This document shows positions 43,801-55,800 of a stretch of 64,000 bases of DNA, in pieces. A program made the translations under genes and the position numbers. This DNA is from Diospyros lotus (lineage: Eukaryota; Streptophyta; Magnoliopsida; Ericales; Ebenaceae). How positions within the stretch are numbered: position 1 is the first letter of the stretch; each line of letters starts with the position of its first letter. The notes under the pieces are model-generated. The model had not been told where the DNA came from, searched no databases, and worked only from the letters and a program-made list of their open reading frames with translations. Location of the stretch: assembly GCF_014633365.1 (NCBI RefSeq), contig NC_068338.1, positions 15,014,616 to 15,078,615 of the forward strand. Reading direction: 5' to 3'.

Positions 43801-46800
43801 AGGCACCATACAATCCCCATGAGTAACGCCCTATCCTCCCAAGCACATTACTGTTCCAAAACCTAATAATTTTTAATTTAATTTAATTTCCTGCTAACCT
43901 GACTAGTGAAAACTTAACCATCCATGTAGCACTTTCAACCCTCCATGGGTTGTGGTTAAGTTCCATTAACCCTTAACCTCCAGCGGGTTGCACCCTTAAT
44001 TAACCGACATTGCTTCTTATTTGGTTTAAGAGTGGGTATTAGTGTAGATGCTCTAGATTCAATCAGATTGGGCATGTCATATTTATTATTGAATAAAGAG
44101 TTATTTAATTTCACAAGAAGTCGTTCTATTAGTTTTTTGTTATTATTGTAATGATCGGATGAAACTAGATAGAAGTCCATATGATAAATACTATGATTAA
44201 TCTATAAAGATGTGAGGTGATGCATCACAGTTTGTAGACATCATTAAATGTCACAAGTCGCAGCAATGTCAAAAATGGATATTGACAATTGCAGTAAGAC
44301 TTATATGTGCTATGTTTTTGCTATCTAATAGCATTGGGGGTCTCACACTATAGGCATGGGAATGCCTAGAAAAGTACATAAGTGACCAATGTTGGAGAAC
44401 GTGTCACCAGACATAACTCGCTATGAGAATTCATTTTAGTTATATGTTGATGGAATTCTCATACGAGATAAGTGTAACTAATCCTTAGACCTGAAGCTAT
44501 CACGGTCATTTCATAAGAAAATTGGTATGCTTTAACATTGTTACGATGGGCCTAGACAAAGGCTGCACATGAGTGATCGTTGGACATATCGTGAGGCTTA
44601 TGGAGATGGGTGCATAACCAAAATGGGACTTGTCTATCCCTTAAAAGAGGATGATGTATCTAAGGCGCCTTCGATGGATATTCACTTTAAATCCATGGTC
44701 ATGGTAAAAGAGATCAATAAGGAGTTATAAATTCACTTTCTATTGAGTGAGGATATTTGGAAAACCAAAGAAAACTCATGTGATCGTAATCAAACAACGC
44801 ATCGCTAGACTTGAGATCACAAAATATACATTGATAAGAAGATCGAATTACATGGTAATAATGCTCGTGAAAGGTTGTTTACGGATTATAAATCTTTCTG
44901 AATAATTGAGTAGGCATAATACCTTACTAGAGGCCAATCTTATCTTATGCGTTAATATCGACACATTGTCAACATATTCAGAAACCTAATGAGTCATACG
45001 CAAAAGGTATGGTCCCTGGCTTAAACCAGGAGAGCAGATGTATGGTTAAGTGGGACACTTTAACAAGAAATTGTGCTATCGTAGATTCTCACGAAAAAAA
45101 ATAAATAAACGTAATGACGTCGATTTGACGAGAAGTCGTCATAAAGGAAAAAAAATCCTAAAATGCCAATTGATTAAATTAGAAATAAGTTTCTAATTTA
45201 ATAATTTCCTGTATTTGTTGGAGTGACAAATAGGAAAAAAAATAAAATATATATTATTTGGACTTAAATTAATATTTGGGCTAAATAGGATATTTGGGCC
45301 AAATATTAAATTAAATATTAGTGTTCTAAAAATCGGGCTAAGCGGCCGCCTAGGCACTAGGCGGCCACTAGCCGCCCAAAAATTGCCCTAGTCGGGCCTC
45401 CTAGGCGCCGGCCCGAGTAATCGGCCGACTTGGGCACCTACCTAGGCGCCCAATTCATTGGCTTTAAATATCAGCCATTTTTAGGGTTTTTTTTGCTAAA
45501 TCATTAAATCCCAACCTCTCAGCGTCTCCCCCTCACTCTCTTCTCACCTCAACGTTGTCGTCGCCTCAACGCCGCCAAGCTTCACCGGCTCGCCAGTAGC
45601 TCATCGCCGTCGCTACGTCCAGCTCCATCCTTGTCGCCAAGCTTCATCGTCACCGCCTCTTATCCATCGCGTCCTTCTCGTCCTCGTTGCCTCAGTGTCG
45701 TCGCCGCCGCCCTCGTCCTCGCCATCGAGCTCCATCTCCGCCGCGGCAAGCTCCATCTCCGTCGTAACCTCTCTCTCTCTCTCTCTCTCTCTCTGGTTAT
45801 TGCGTTTGATGCGTTTCGGTTTCTGGTTTTTTTTATTTATTTCATTTTTCTTTTCTATTTATATATAATTATTAGATTTATATTTAGTTTTTATTATTAA
45901 TTATATATATTCTATAATATTTCCAAGAAATCCACTTAGCTACTTGCTTATAGTATTGATTGTATGACTAAATTAAAATGTTATTTATCCACTATTGATA
46001 TGTGGCTATGTGGTTTGGTCCGTTTGGATATATTATTATATAATATATGTGTAAGATTGAAAACAGAAAATTATAAGATGAGAGAGTTTCATGAAGATGA
46101 TTTCCAATCAGAAGAAGAAAAAGATGAACAAGAACTCAATGAATTTGATTTTGAGTCTGATGAAGATCATGTATTAGAAGAATATGGAGAGGAAGAAGTC
46201 CAATTAGATTGCTAGATACTTAGATTCTTCAAATATGGTTTATGTTGCATTATTGTTGCTTTTGTCTTATTGAACCTAGAACTGATCTACAACAATTTGT
46301 TTTCTCATATTTAATTCTATATTTCACTTGTCATTCCATTATTGTTGTATTATTGGTTTATGTTGCATTATTAATGCTTTTCAACTTTGATTTAATTGAA
46401 AATAACATCAAATTACATCACAAAGTTTAAAAAACAAAAAAAGTTATTTTCCTAGGCCCTGCCTAGGCGCTAGGCTCCTGCCTGGCACCCGACTAACGCC
46501 TAGCTGCTTTTAGAACACTGTTAAATATTATATTTTGACTAAATTGGATTTAGACTAAATATTTTATTTAAACTTATAATTAGATTTGGGTCATTTAACT
46601 AAGTTCCTAGTTGGACTAGGATAAAATTATTTTAATTAAGTTCCTAGTTAGACTAGGATAAAAAGGACCGACCCATATCCATTAGAGTTTAGGAAATCCT
46701 AGAAGGCCTTGCTCCTATATAAATACCCCTTTAAGGATTGCCCATATTAATGAATGTTTTGTGGTTTTTCAAGAGATGAAAAATTGCCATTCACTCTCTC

Positions 46801-49800
46801 CCGTTTCCTTCGGCATCGATTCGAAACGAGAAGGTTCTTTTCGTTCATACATAAGCCACGAAAAGGAGAAGGAGCTAACACTTTCATTCCGCTCTCCTCG
46901 TCAAAGGACATATGTCGCGTATTACGAGTTAGAGACCAGACGCTTTGACTGCTCGGATCGGTAAACGACTCAAAAATTCAAAGGCTAGATTTATTTTTAT
47001 TACATATGTGATTGTTTATATTTCGATATTGATCCAATTATCGGGATTGAGGTAAAGTTCAAAAATTTTGAACTACGTTGCTTGCTCTAAAGTGATTTTG
47101 CTTTACTTTCAATGGTGTCAGAGCCATCGTCGAAATATTTCAATTCCTTGCTTGCGAATTTAATTATGTTAATATTTGCGAAATTAATAAATATTCTTGC
47201 GTTTGTATTTTTTTTGGATTGCAAGACATTTCTTGTTAAAGGGCAAAAGATCGTGTGACACGAAAAGGGCGAAACGAGGACTCGGGGTGCATACGGATGC
47301 ACCAGAAGGTCGAAAAATGTAGCCCACGCAAGTGGAAACCACGGCTAGGGGCGGCCCACAAGGGCAGGGTGTAGCACGGCCCAACAGGGCGTGGCCCACG
47401 TGGCCTGTACGCGCCTAGTTGCGCCCCACGAGACCCACGTCCTATGTGACAGGCGTAGCTTACTTAGCCAGCAGTCAGGCAGCCCTCTCTTCGCTACCTC
47501 GAGCGGTGGTTTGCCTCCCCCCTGAGGGCCCACGGCAAGCATCCAGGCTGACCCGTCAGTTACCCAGTGCGATTCATGCCCTCGGGTGAGGCCCGACCAA
47601 ATTGTTTGGCCTTTTTTGGCTTTTTCGATCCGATCCGTGAGTGTATGACACCTATGGGCCGTGATTGAAATGAGTCGGAGCCGTCAATTTGGCAGTTTAT
47701 TGATTATTGGGCTGCTAGTGTATGTTTGACATGTATTAATTGATCCAATGCCTGTTGAGCCTTGTTAGTTGGACTAATAGATAGAGCCCAAGCCCAAGTA
47801 CAATTGAAACAATTTTGTTTTCAAAATTATACAAATTTTCAATTTGTTGAAAGCGTTTCAATGAGATTAATTGCATGGGTGTATGGTATGGATTGAGTCG
47901 ACTATTTATTTTATGTTGGAAATGAACTCTTGTAAATTTGATTTTTTGAAATAGGGCCTACGTGTCCTACCTCTCTTATATACATTTTTTTCTCATCTCA
48001 CTCCCCCTAAATGTAGCTTGGGATTTTTATTCTATGTAATGTATGTAGAATAGAATAAAGTAGTGATAGTTGTAGTTTGTATGAAAAGCAAGAGATGGAG
48101 CCAAGTTGAAGACAAGATTTGGAGACCAACGAAGGCTTAAAGAATGTGCTTGAGAAGTAGGTTATGATTCTTCACCTAGATTTGACCTGCTAGCTTCTCT
48201 TCTATGGCTCGAGGGGGCTAACCATAGTTATTCATACCATACACCGGTTTGACTCGTTTATCATGCATTATTAATTTGTTTGTTGCATATGATGAGACCT
48301 AAATGAATAAACAATAAATCTCTCGTTAATATTAAGCCAACTTGCCTTCCATCATTATGAGGCATTAGGGCTCTAGCTAGCACTTGATTTGTTCAGTCAC
48401 TCAAGGTCAAGTGTCACCTATGATACCTATGTTTCATGGGCCATGAGATGTCCCTAAATGATGAGTCTGACTTAACTAAAAAAGTGGGTTTGTTGAGTTA
48501 ATCAAGGCTCATTGAGTATAGAGGCAAAGGTCACATGAGATGTGCATGACAAGCAGTTGTCAACCCAAGGCGTCTAAGAGTTGCATGGAGATGCAATTCG
48601 TAACAAGTACCTACCTAATCGATCCTAGCACAATTTGTTGAGTCACTCAAGATTGTGCGAGGCGAGATGAGATTCTAGCCTACTAGGAAATCTTCCAACA
48701 GGATTTCTTGAGTCACATCTTGAGAGTGGCAAACTCGTAAAAAATAGTGGGAGCAATTATAAAAATGTTACTTCTTACAATTTATGATTTCGTAATTCAA
48801 TATGATTATAATAATATCTCTATATTCGATTGTTGATCCAGAATGTCTGGAAACGTGTTGATAAGATCGACAATTAGGGGCAATAATACCTTCAACGAGA
48901 CTAATTTTTGTGACTGGGAGATCATCTTGAGGATAGTCCTCACGTATGACAAGATTCTCTATGCGATAGAGAGATCTCTTCTTGCAAAGCCACTAGTTGA
49001 GGAAATAGTAGCACATGAGGCCTGGAGGATACACAAGGGTGATATGACCATCGCTTGGTGTATCATCTTGGCTGCCATGATCCCGGAACATAGGCGACAG
49101 TGTAAGGGTTATAACGCCTATGAGATCATGGCTAGGCTCAAGGACCTCTATGAGGAGCGAACAAGGCATGAACATGTTGACGTCGCCATGAAGCTTTTCA
49201 GGTGTCGCATAAGCGAGGGATCCTCTGTTGAGAAGCATGTCATGAAGATGATAGGTTTTATCGACAGGTTTCCAGAGCTGAACTTGGGTATGGATGCAAA
49301 AACTTACCCTAGATTTGGTGCTACAGTCCCTCCCTGACAGTTATGGAAGAGACTCTTGGAGAGTTGTTGTACATGCTAAGAGAGGCTAAGCCTAAAATTG
49401 ATGAAAAGGCCAAGGGAAGTGTTCTCTTAGTTGAAGGGCCCAAGGCGCATAGGGGCAAGCGCAAGAGTAAGAAAGTCAAAAGGAAGAAGAGTTCTTTCAA
49501 AGCGTCATCTGGAAGAGTCTAGAAGACCAAAGCCCGAAAGGGCAAGGAGGATGCGGTTTGTTTCCACTATAATAAGCTGGGCCATTGGAAATGGAATTGC
49601 AAGGAATACCTTGTAGAAGTGTAGAGTAAGAAGAGTTCTACTCAAGGCACTTCAGGTATTTATATTATTGGAGTTAATCTATCTACTTCTGATCAGTCTA
49701 CATGGGTATTAGATACCAGATCTAGTGCTCATATTTGCACTTCTATGTAGGGGCTTAGGAATAAGAGGAGATTAATAATGGGAGAAGTGTACCTACACGT

Positions 49801-52800
49801 GGGAAATGGATCAAAGGTTGTTCCATTAGTTGTAGGAACCTTTCCATTGACATTGCCCTCTGGGCTTGTGTTGAATTTGAATAACTATCACTACAATCCT
49901 AATCTGACTAGGAATATCGTGTCCATTTCTTATTTAGATAAGGATGGATATTCATTTTTATTTAATGACCATAGTTGTTTGTTTTATAAAAATGAGTTGT
50001 TTTATGGTAAAGCAACAATGCGTAACGGTTTGTATGTCCTTGATGTTGATACTCCTGTCAATAACATAAATATTAAGCGACTTAAATCAAGTGATTTAAA
50101 TAGCACTTATTTATGGCATTATCGTTTTGGCCATATAAAAGAGACTCGTACATTTAATTATGAATCATATAGTGCTTGCAAATCTTGTTTGCTTAGCAAG
50201 ATGACTAAGTCTCCTTTTAAAGGAAAGGGAAAAAGGGCTACAGAAGTGTTAGGGCTTGTGTACATTGATATGTGTGGGCCCATGTCCACCTAGGCTAGAG
50301 GTGGGTATGTCTACTTCATAACCTTTACTGATGATAGATCACGTTTTGGTTATGTGCATCTCATGAGACACAAATATGAGGTTTTTGAAAAGTTCAAGGA
50401 ATTCGAATTTGAAGTAGAGAAACAAACTGGGAAAAACATCAAAGTACTTCGATCGAATCGAGGTGGTGAATACTTGAACAGTGAGTTTCTAGATTACTTG
50501 AAACATAATGGGATTCTCTCGCAATGGACTCCACTTGGAACACTAGAGATGAATGATGTGTTTGAGAGGAGGAATAAGACCTTGTTGGATATGGTTCGGT
50601 CCATAATGAGTCGCACTAAACGCTCCATTTCAGTTTGGGGATTCGCACTCCTCACCGTGATCTTTGTTTTGAACAAGGTTCCAAGTAAGTCAGTTACTCA
50701 GACTCTATATAAGATATGGAAAGGAAATAAGCCAAATCTGTCTTTCCTTAAGATTTGGGGTTATGAAACTTATGTCAAGCATGTTGACAGTAATAAGCTA
50801 GAACCCAAATCTACGATATGTCTGTTTGTGGAATATTCAAAAAAAAACAAATGGATATTACTTTTACCACCCACAAGAACAAAATGTGTGGTGTTTGTTG
50901 CCAAGCATGTTGTATTCCTTGAGAAAGAATTCTTAGATGTTATGGCTAGTGGAAGAAGTGTTGAGTTCGAGGAGATTCGAGGCGAACCACAAACAAGTAC
51001 TCCTTTTAAGAAACTCGAGGAAGATCAGACACAAGATGTTGTGTCAATTCTCCAATCTTCCACACAAGGACTTCGTAGGTCAACGAGAGTTTGTCATGAG
51101 CCTGAGAGATATGGATTTCTATCTTGACACATGGAGATGTGTTTCTGATTAAGAATGACGAACCAAACACCTATGAAGAAGTAATGTTAGACATTAACTT
51201 TAGGAAATGGCTTGATATCATGAAATTTGAAATAGATTCCATGTACGCTAACTAAGTATGGACTTTGGTGGATCCACCCGAGGGTATTAGACCCATTGGG
51301 TGTAAGTGAGTCTCCAAAAAGAAGACTGACATGGAAGGTAATGTACAAACGTACAAAATTAGGTTCGTGGCCAAAGGTTTCAGTCAAAGACAAGGAATTG
51401 ACTATGACGAAACCTTCTCGCCTGTGGCAATAATAAAATCCATTCGGATTCTGCTTGCAATAGCTGCCTATCATGACTATGAGATTTCACAAATGGATAT
51501 TAAAACAACTTTCCTTAATTAAAACCTGGTTGAGGATGTGTATATAACACAATCTGACAGTTTTGTTATCCACGAACATGCAAATAAAATTTATAAGTTA
51601 CAAATGACCATTTATGGTCTAAAGCAAGCATCTCGAAGTTGGAATTAACGTTTTGACAACAAAATGAAGATGATCCTTGTGTTTACAAGAAGATTAGTGG
51701 GAGTGCGGTGGTCTTTTTAGTCTTATATGTGGACAATATATTGCTCATAGGGAATGGCGTTCCCATGCTGCAATCAGTTAAAAGATGGCTTTTAGAAAAT
51801 TTCTTCATGAAGGATTTGGGAGAAGTAACCTATATTATGGGAATAAGGATCTATAAAAATAGATCTAGGAGGTTGCTAGGACTCTCCCAAAGCACGCACA
51901 TGGACAAGGTGCTAAAAATGTTTAGCATTGAAGATTCTAAGAGGAGAAATCTTCCTATATCATATGGAATACATCTCTCCAAGGCCATGTGCCCAAAGAC
52001 ACAAGATGAGAGAGATAGAATGGGTTGGGCATCGTATGCCTCGGCCATTGGTTCGATCATGTATGTTATGTTATGTACAAGGCTTGATGTCGCATATGTA
52101 ATAGATATCAGGCTTATCCAGGTGAGAAACATTGAATTGCAGTGAAGAACATCCTTAAGTATTTAGAAGGACTAAAGAGATGTTTTTGGTATATGGAAAA
52201 AAAGAGCATACCGTGAAGGGGTTTATGGGAGCCAATTTTCAATCCGACCATGATGATTTTAAGTCACAATCGGGATTCATATTCTGCCTAAGCGACAGAG
52301 CCGTTTGTTGAAAGAGTTCCAAACAAGAGATAGTATCAGATTCAACAACTGAAGCCGAATACATAGCAACCTCCTACGTAGCTTAGGAGGTTGTATGGAT
52401 CCGTAAGTTCATTGATGAACTTGGAGGGGTGTTCAACCTTATTGATCCAATAACAACTATTGTGACAACAATAAAGCCATCACGCAAACGTAGGAACCAC
52501 AGTATCATCAAAGGATCAAACTTGTATTGCGGCATCACCACCTAATAATGGAGATTATCAGCTGAGGTGACATATATACAGAAAGTGTCGATGGATGACA
52601 TTGTCGATCCCTTCACTAAAGCTCTATCCCAAGAGAAACATGAAAGTCATGTTCAATCATCAGATATGAGATACATAAGTGATTAGCTCTAGGGCAAGTA
52701 GGAGATTGTTAGCGTAGGTGCTCTAGACCCAATCAAATTGGCCATGTTGTACACTGACAATCGCAATCATATTTATTATTGAATAAAGAGTTATTCAATT

Positions 52801-55800
52801 TTACAAGAAGTCGTTTTATTAGTTTCTTATTATTATTGTAATAACCAGATGAAACTAAATAGAAGTCCATATGATGTATACTGTGATTAATCTATAAAGA
52901 TGTAAAATGATGCATCATAGTTTGTAAGCATCATTAAATGTCCCAAGTTGTAGCAATGTCAAGAATGAACAATGACAATTGTGGTAAAACTTGTATGTGT
53001 TATATTTTTACTATCTGATAGCGTTGGGGGTCTCACACTCATAGGCATGGGATGCCTAGACAAGTACATAGGTAACCAATGTTGGAGAACGTGTCACTGG
53101 ACATGACTATGCATGAGAATCCATTTTGATTATATATTGATGAAATTCTTATACGAGATGAGTGTAACTAATCCTTGGACCTAAAGTTATTACAGTCATC
53201 TCATAAGCAGATCGATATGCTTTGGCATCGTTATGATGGGTCCAGATAAAGGCTGCACATAGGTGATTGTTGGACATATCGTGTGGCTTATGGAGATGGG
53301 TGCATAACCAAGATGGGACTCGTCTATCCCTTGAAAGATGATGATGTATCTAAGGCACCTTCGATAGATATTCACTTCAAATCCATGGCCATGGTGAAAG
53401 AGATCGATAATGAGTTATTGATTCACTTTCTATTGAGTAAGGATATCTGGAGGAACAAATAAAACTCATGTAATCGTAATCAAGCAACATATCGTCAGAC
53501 TTGAAATCACAGAAGATACATTAATGAGATGATCGAATTATACGGTAACCATGCTCGTGAAAAGTTGTTTACGAACTATGAATCTTTCTAAATAATTAGA
53601 TAAGCATGATGCCTTGCTAGAGGCCAATCTTGTCTTATGTGTTAGTACAGACACATTGCCAATATATTCGGAAATCTAATGAGTCATACGCAAAATGTAC
53701 GGTCCCTAGCTTAAACCAGAAGAGCGGACGTATGCTTAAATGGAACACTTCGACAAGAAGTTGTGTTATCGTAGATTCTCACAAAAAAGAACAAATAGAT
53801 GTAATGACGTCGATTTGATGAGGGGTCGTCATAAAGGAAAAAAATTTCTAAAATGGCAATTGATTAAATTAGGAAGGAGTTTCTAATTTAATAATTTGTT
53901 ATATTTGTTGGAGTGGCAAATAGAAAAAAAATATATATATATATATATATTATTTGGACTTAAATTAATATTTGGTCTAAATAGGGTATTTGGGTCAAAT
54001 ATTAAATTAAATATTATATTTGAGTTAAATTGGATTTGGATCAAATATTTTATTTAAACTTATAATTGGATTTAGACCATTTAATTAAGTTCCTACTTGG
54101 ATTAGGATAAAACCATTTTAATTAAGTTCCTAGTTCGACTAGGATAAAAAGGGTCAGCCCATATCCATTAGGGTTTAAAAAATCCTATGAGGCTTTGCTT
54201 CTCTATAAATACCCCTTTAAGGGTTGTTCAAATTAATGAATGTTTTGTGGTTTTTAAGAGTTAAAAAATTGTCATTCACTCTCTTCTGTTTCCTTTGGCA
54301 TCAATTCAAAACAAGAAGGTTCTTTCAGTCCATACACAAGCCACGAAAAAGAGAAGGAGTTAGCACTCTTATTTTGCTCTCCTCACCAAAGGACGCATGT
54401 TGCATATCACGAATTAGAGGTCGAACGCTTGGACGGCTTGGATCCGCAAATGACTCGAAAATCTAAATATTAGATTTATTTTATTACGTATGTGATTGTT
54501 TTGATTTCGACGTTGATCCAATCATCAGAATCGGGATAAAGTTAAAAAAATATTTAACTATGTTGCTTGTCCTGTAGCAATCTTGCTTTACTTCCAATGG
54601 GTATATTTGATCTAAGAAGCATTATTATTGAACTTTAATAACTTTTCGATGTTTAGAAACATCCTCATTAATGTGTGAACACCTTTCCTTGGGGCATAAC
54701 TAAATTTCATTCCATGAGCCTCTTGTTAATTTTCATAATGCAATCTCATTCGAACACTTCATCCTAATTCGATTGTTTAACCAAGCAAATTTTATCCAAA
54801 TATGAGAAATTATACCTCATTGGCATCCTCTTGAAAGAGCTATAACATATCCAAATTTCAAGTCAATTCAACTTCATTTGATCACTCACATTAATGCACA
54901 AAGTTGGAAGATTTTCGGGAGTTTCAGAACTTTCCACCTGTTTAGCATCCTGGACATTTGCTCCAAAACAAATATCTTCTGTTCGAAAACAGATCAGCCT
55001 TTTTATATTCTGGACACTTTCTTTCAAAATAGAAGTCCTAAATTTTGAACCGAAACATCTTTCTTGCATTCTGGTCAGTCTGTTTTGAAAGAAATCACCT
55101 CTGTTCTGAAACCTGTAATTTACCATTAATATTCTGATCCATTATTTGGAAACATGGTGAGGCATTTGTAACACCATTTGTAAATTCTTGTCAGACAATG
55201 GAACACGATTTGTAAATTTTTTGGTAGGCCGGCAATTGGTAGCTTAAGATAGCTCTCATTATAAGTCTTCACCTTATTATCCCCAAGGAAATAGACAAGC
55301 CGAGGCAACAAACAAAAGATTGTTGAAAATATTAAGCAAAACAAAAGTGGAAGACCATAATAAAGATTGGCACAAGTCTTTGTTGGATGTGACTATCATT
55401 TTTTACATTATTATTATTTATTATTTAACATTTTATCCTTACCTGACTTAGTCTTTGCACTTATTGTGACAAACTCCACACATCCTACTAAAAACTCCTA
55501 ACTATCTATATCTAACCCAACATTAACATGATTTGGTGGTTTTCTTTTTTCTAGCTTGAAAACTGAAGGACAGATAAAAAGAATAAATCTCTCTCTTTAG
55601 CTATTTATACAAGTGCATCTTTTTAGAAAAGAATAGGAGTGAGAAGGAAAGGTTTTTTGATGTTCCTCATTTTTGGTTTGCTACAAACTTAACATACAAT
55701 TATTTTGATATCATATATTTTTGGAGCATAAGGTAAGAACAGATGTTCATAACAGATTCTATTGAGAACCACCCAGAGAGATAGTTGTATTTTGGGAGAA

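Larger units (their letters stand above)
45319..46520. mobile_element. hAT-like non-autonomous element inside the copia LTR
   Basis: Terminal inverted repeats TAGTGTTCTAAAA and CAGTGTTCTAAAA (reverse complement of the right end) differ only in the first base. An exact 8-bp duplication TTAAATAT flanks it (45311-45318 and 46521-46528), and the uninterrupted right LTR has this site once. It is 1202 bp. Subterminal parts are GC-rich with CCTAGGCGCC-type palindromic phrases at both ends. The centre holds a CT microsatellite (about 45768-45794) and AT-rich DNA with an acidic short frame. No transposase motif is recognised. Confidence 0.88.
44037..47111 (+). repeat. 5' LTR of the intron 1 copia element, split by a hAT-like element
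   Basis: Without the insertion about 1865 bp. Compared with the right LTR it lacks about 23 bases near 44074 (TTGTACACTGACAATCGCAA region) and its first bases are TATTAG for TGTTAG. A TATA-like CTATATAAATACCCC is at about 46712-46727. Confidence 0.85.
44037..54596 (+). mobile_element. Degenerate Ty1/copia retrotransposon in intron 1 (antisense to the gene)
   Basis: The left LTR (44037-47111 including a 1.2-kb hAT-like insertion) and right LTR (52707-54596, 1890 bp) are clearly homologous. A primer-binding site ATGGTGTCAGAGCC follows the left LTR. A purine-rich tract CAAGTAGGAGAT precedes the right one. Flanks GTGGG (44032-44036) and ATGGG (54597-54601) look like a 5-bp duplication with one change. 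The interior has gag, zinc knuckle, protease, integrase, RT and RNase H in copia order, all with stops. It is transcribed opposite to the host gene. Confidence 0.88.

Noticed and set aside
45964..46074. N-terminal half of the acidic frame in the hAT-like element as a gene start
   Set aside because: The residues look random and no start context or exon structure supports it.
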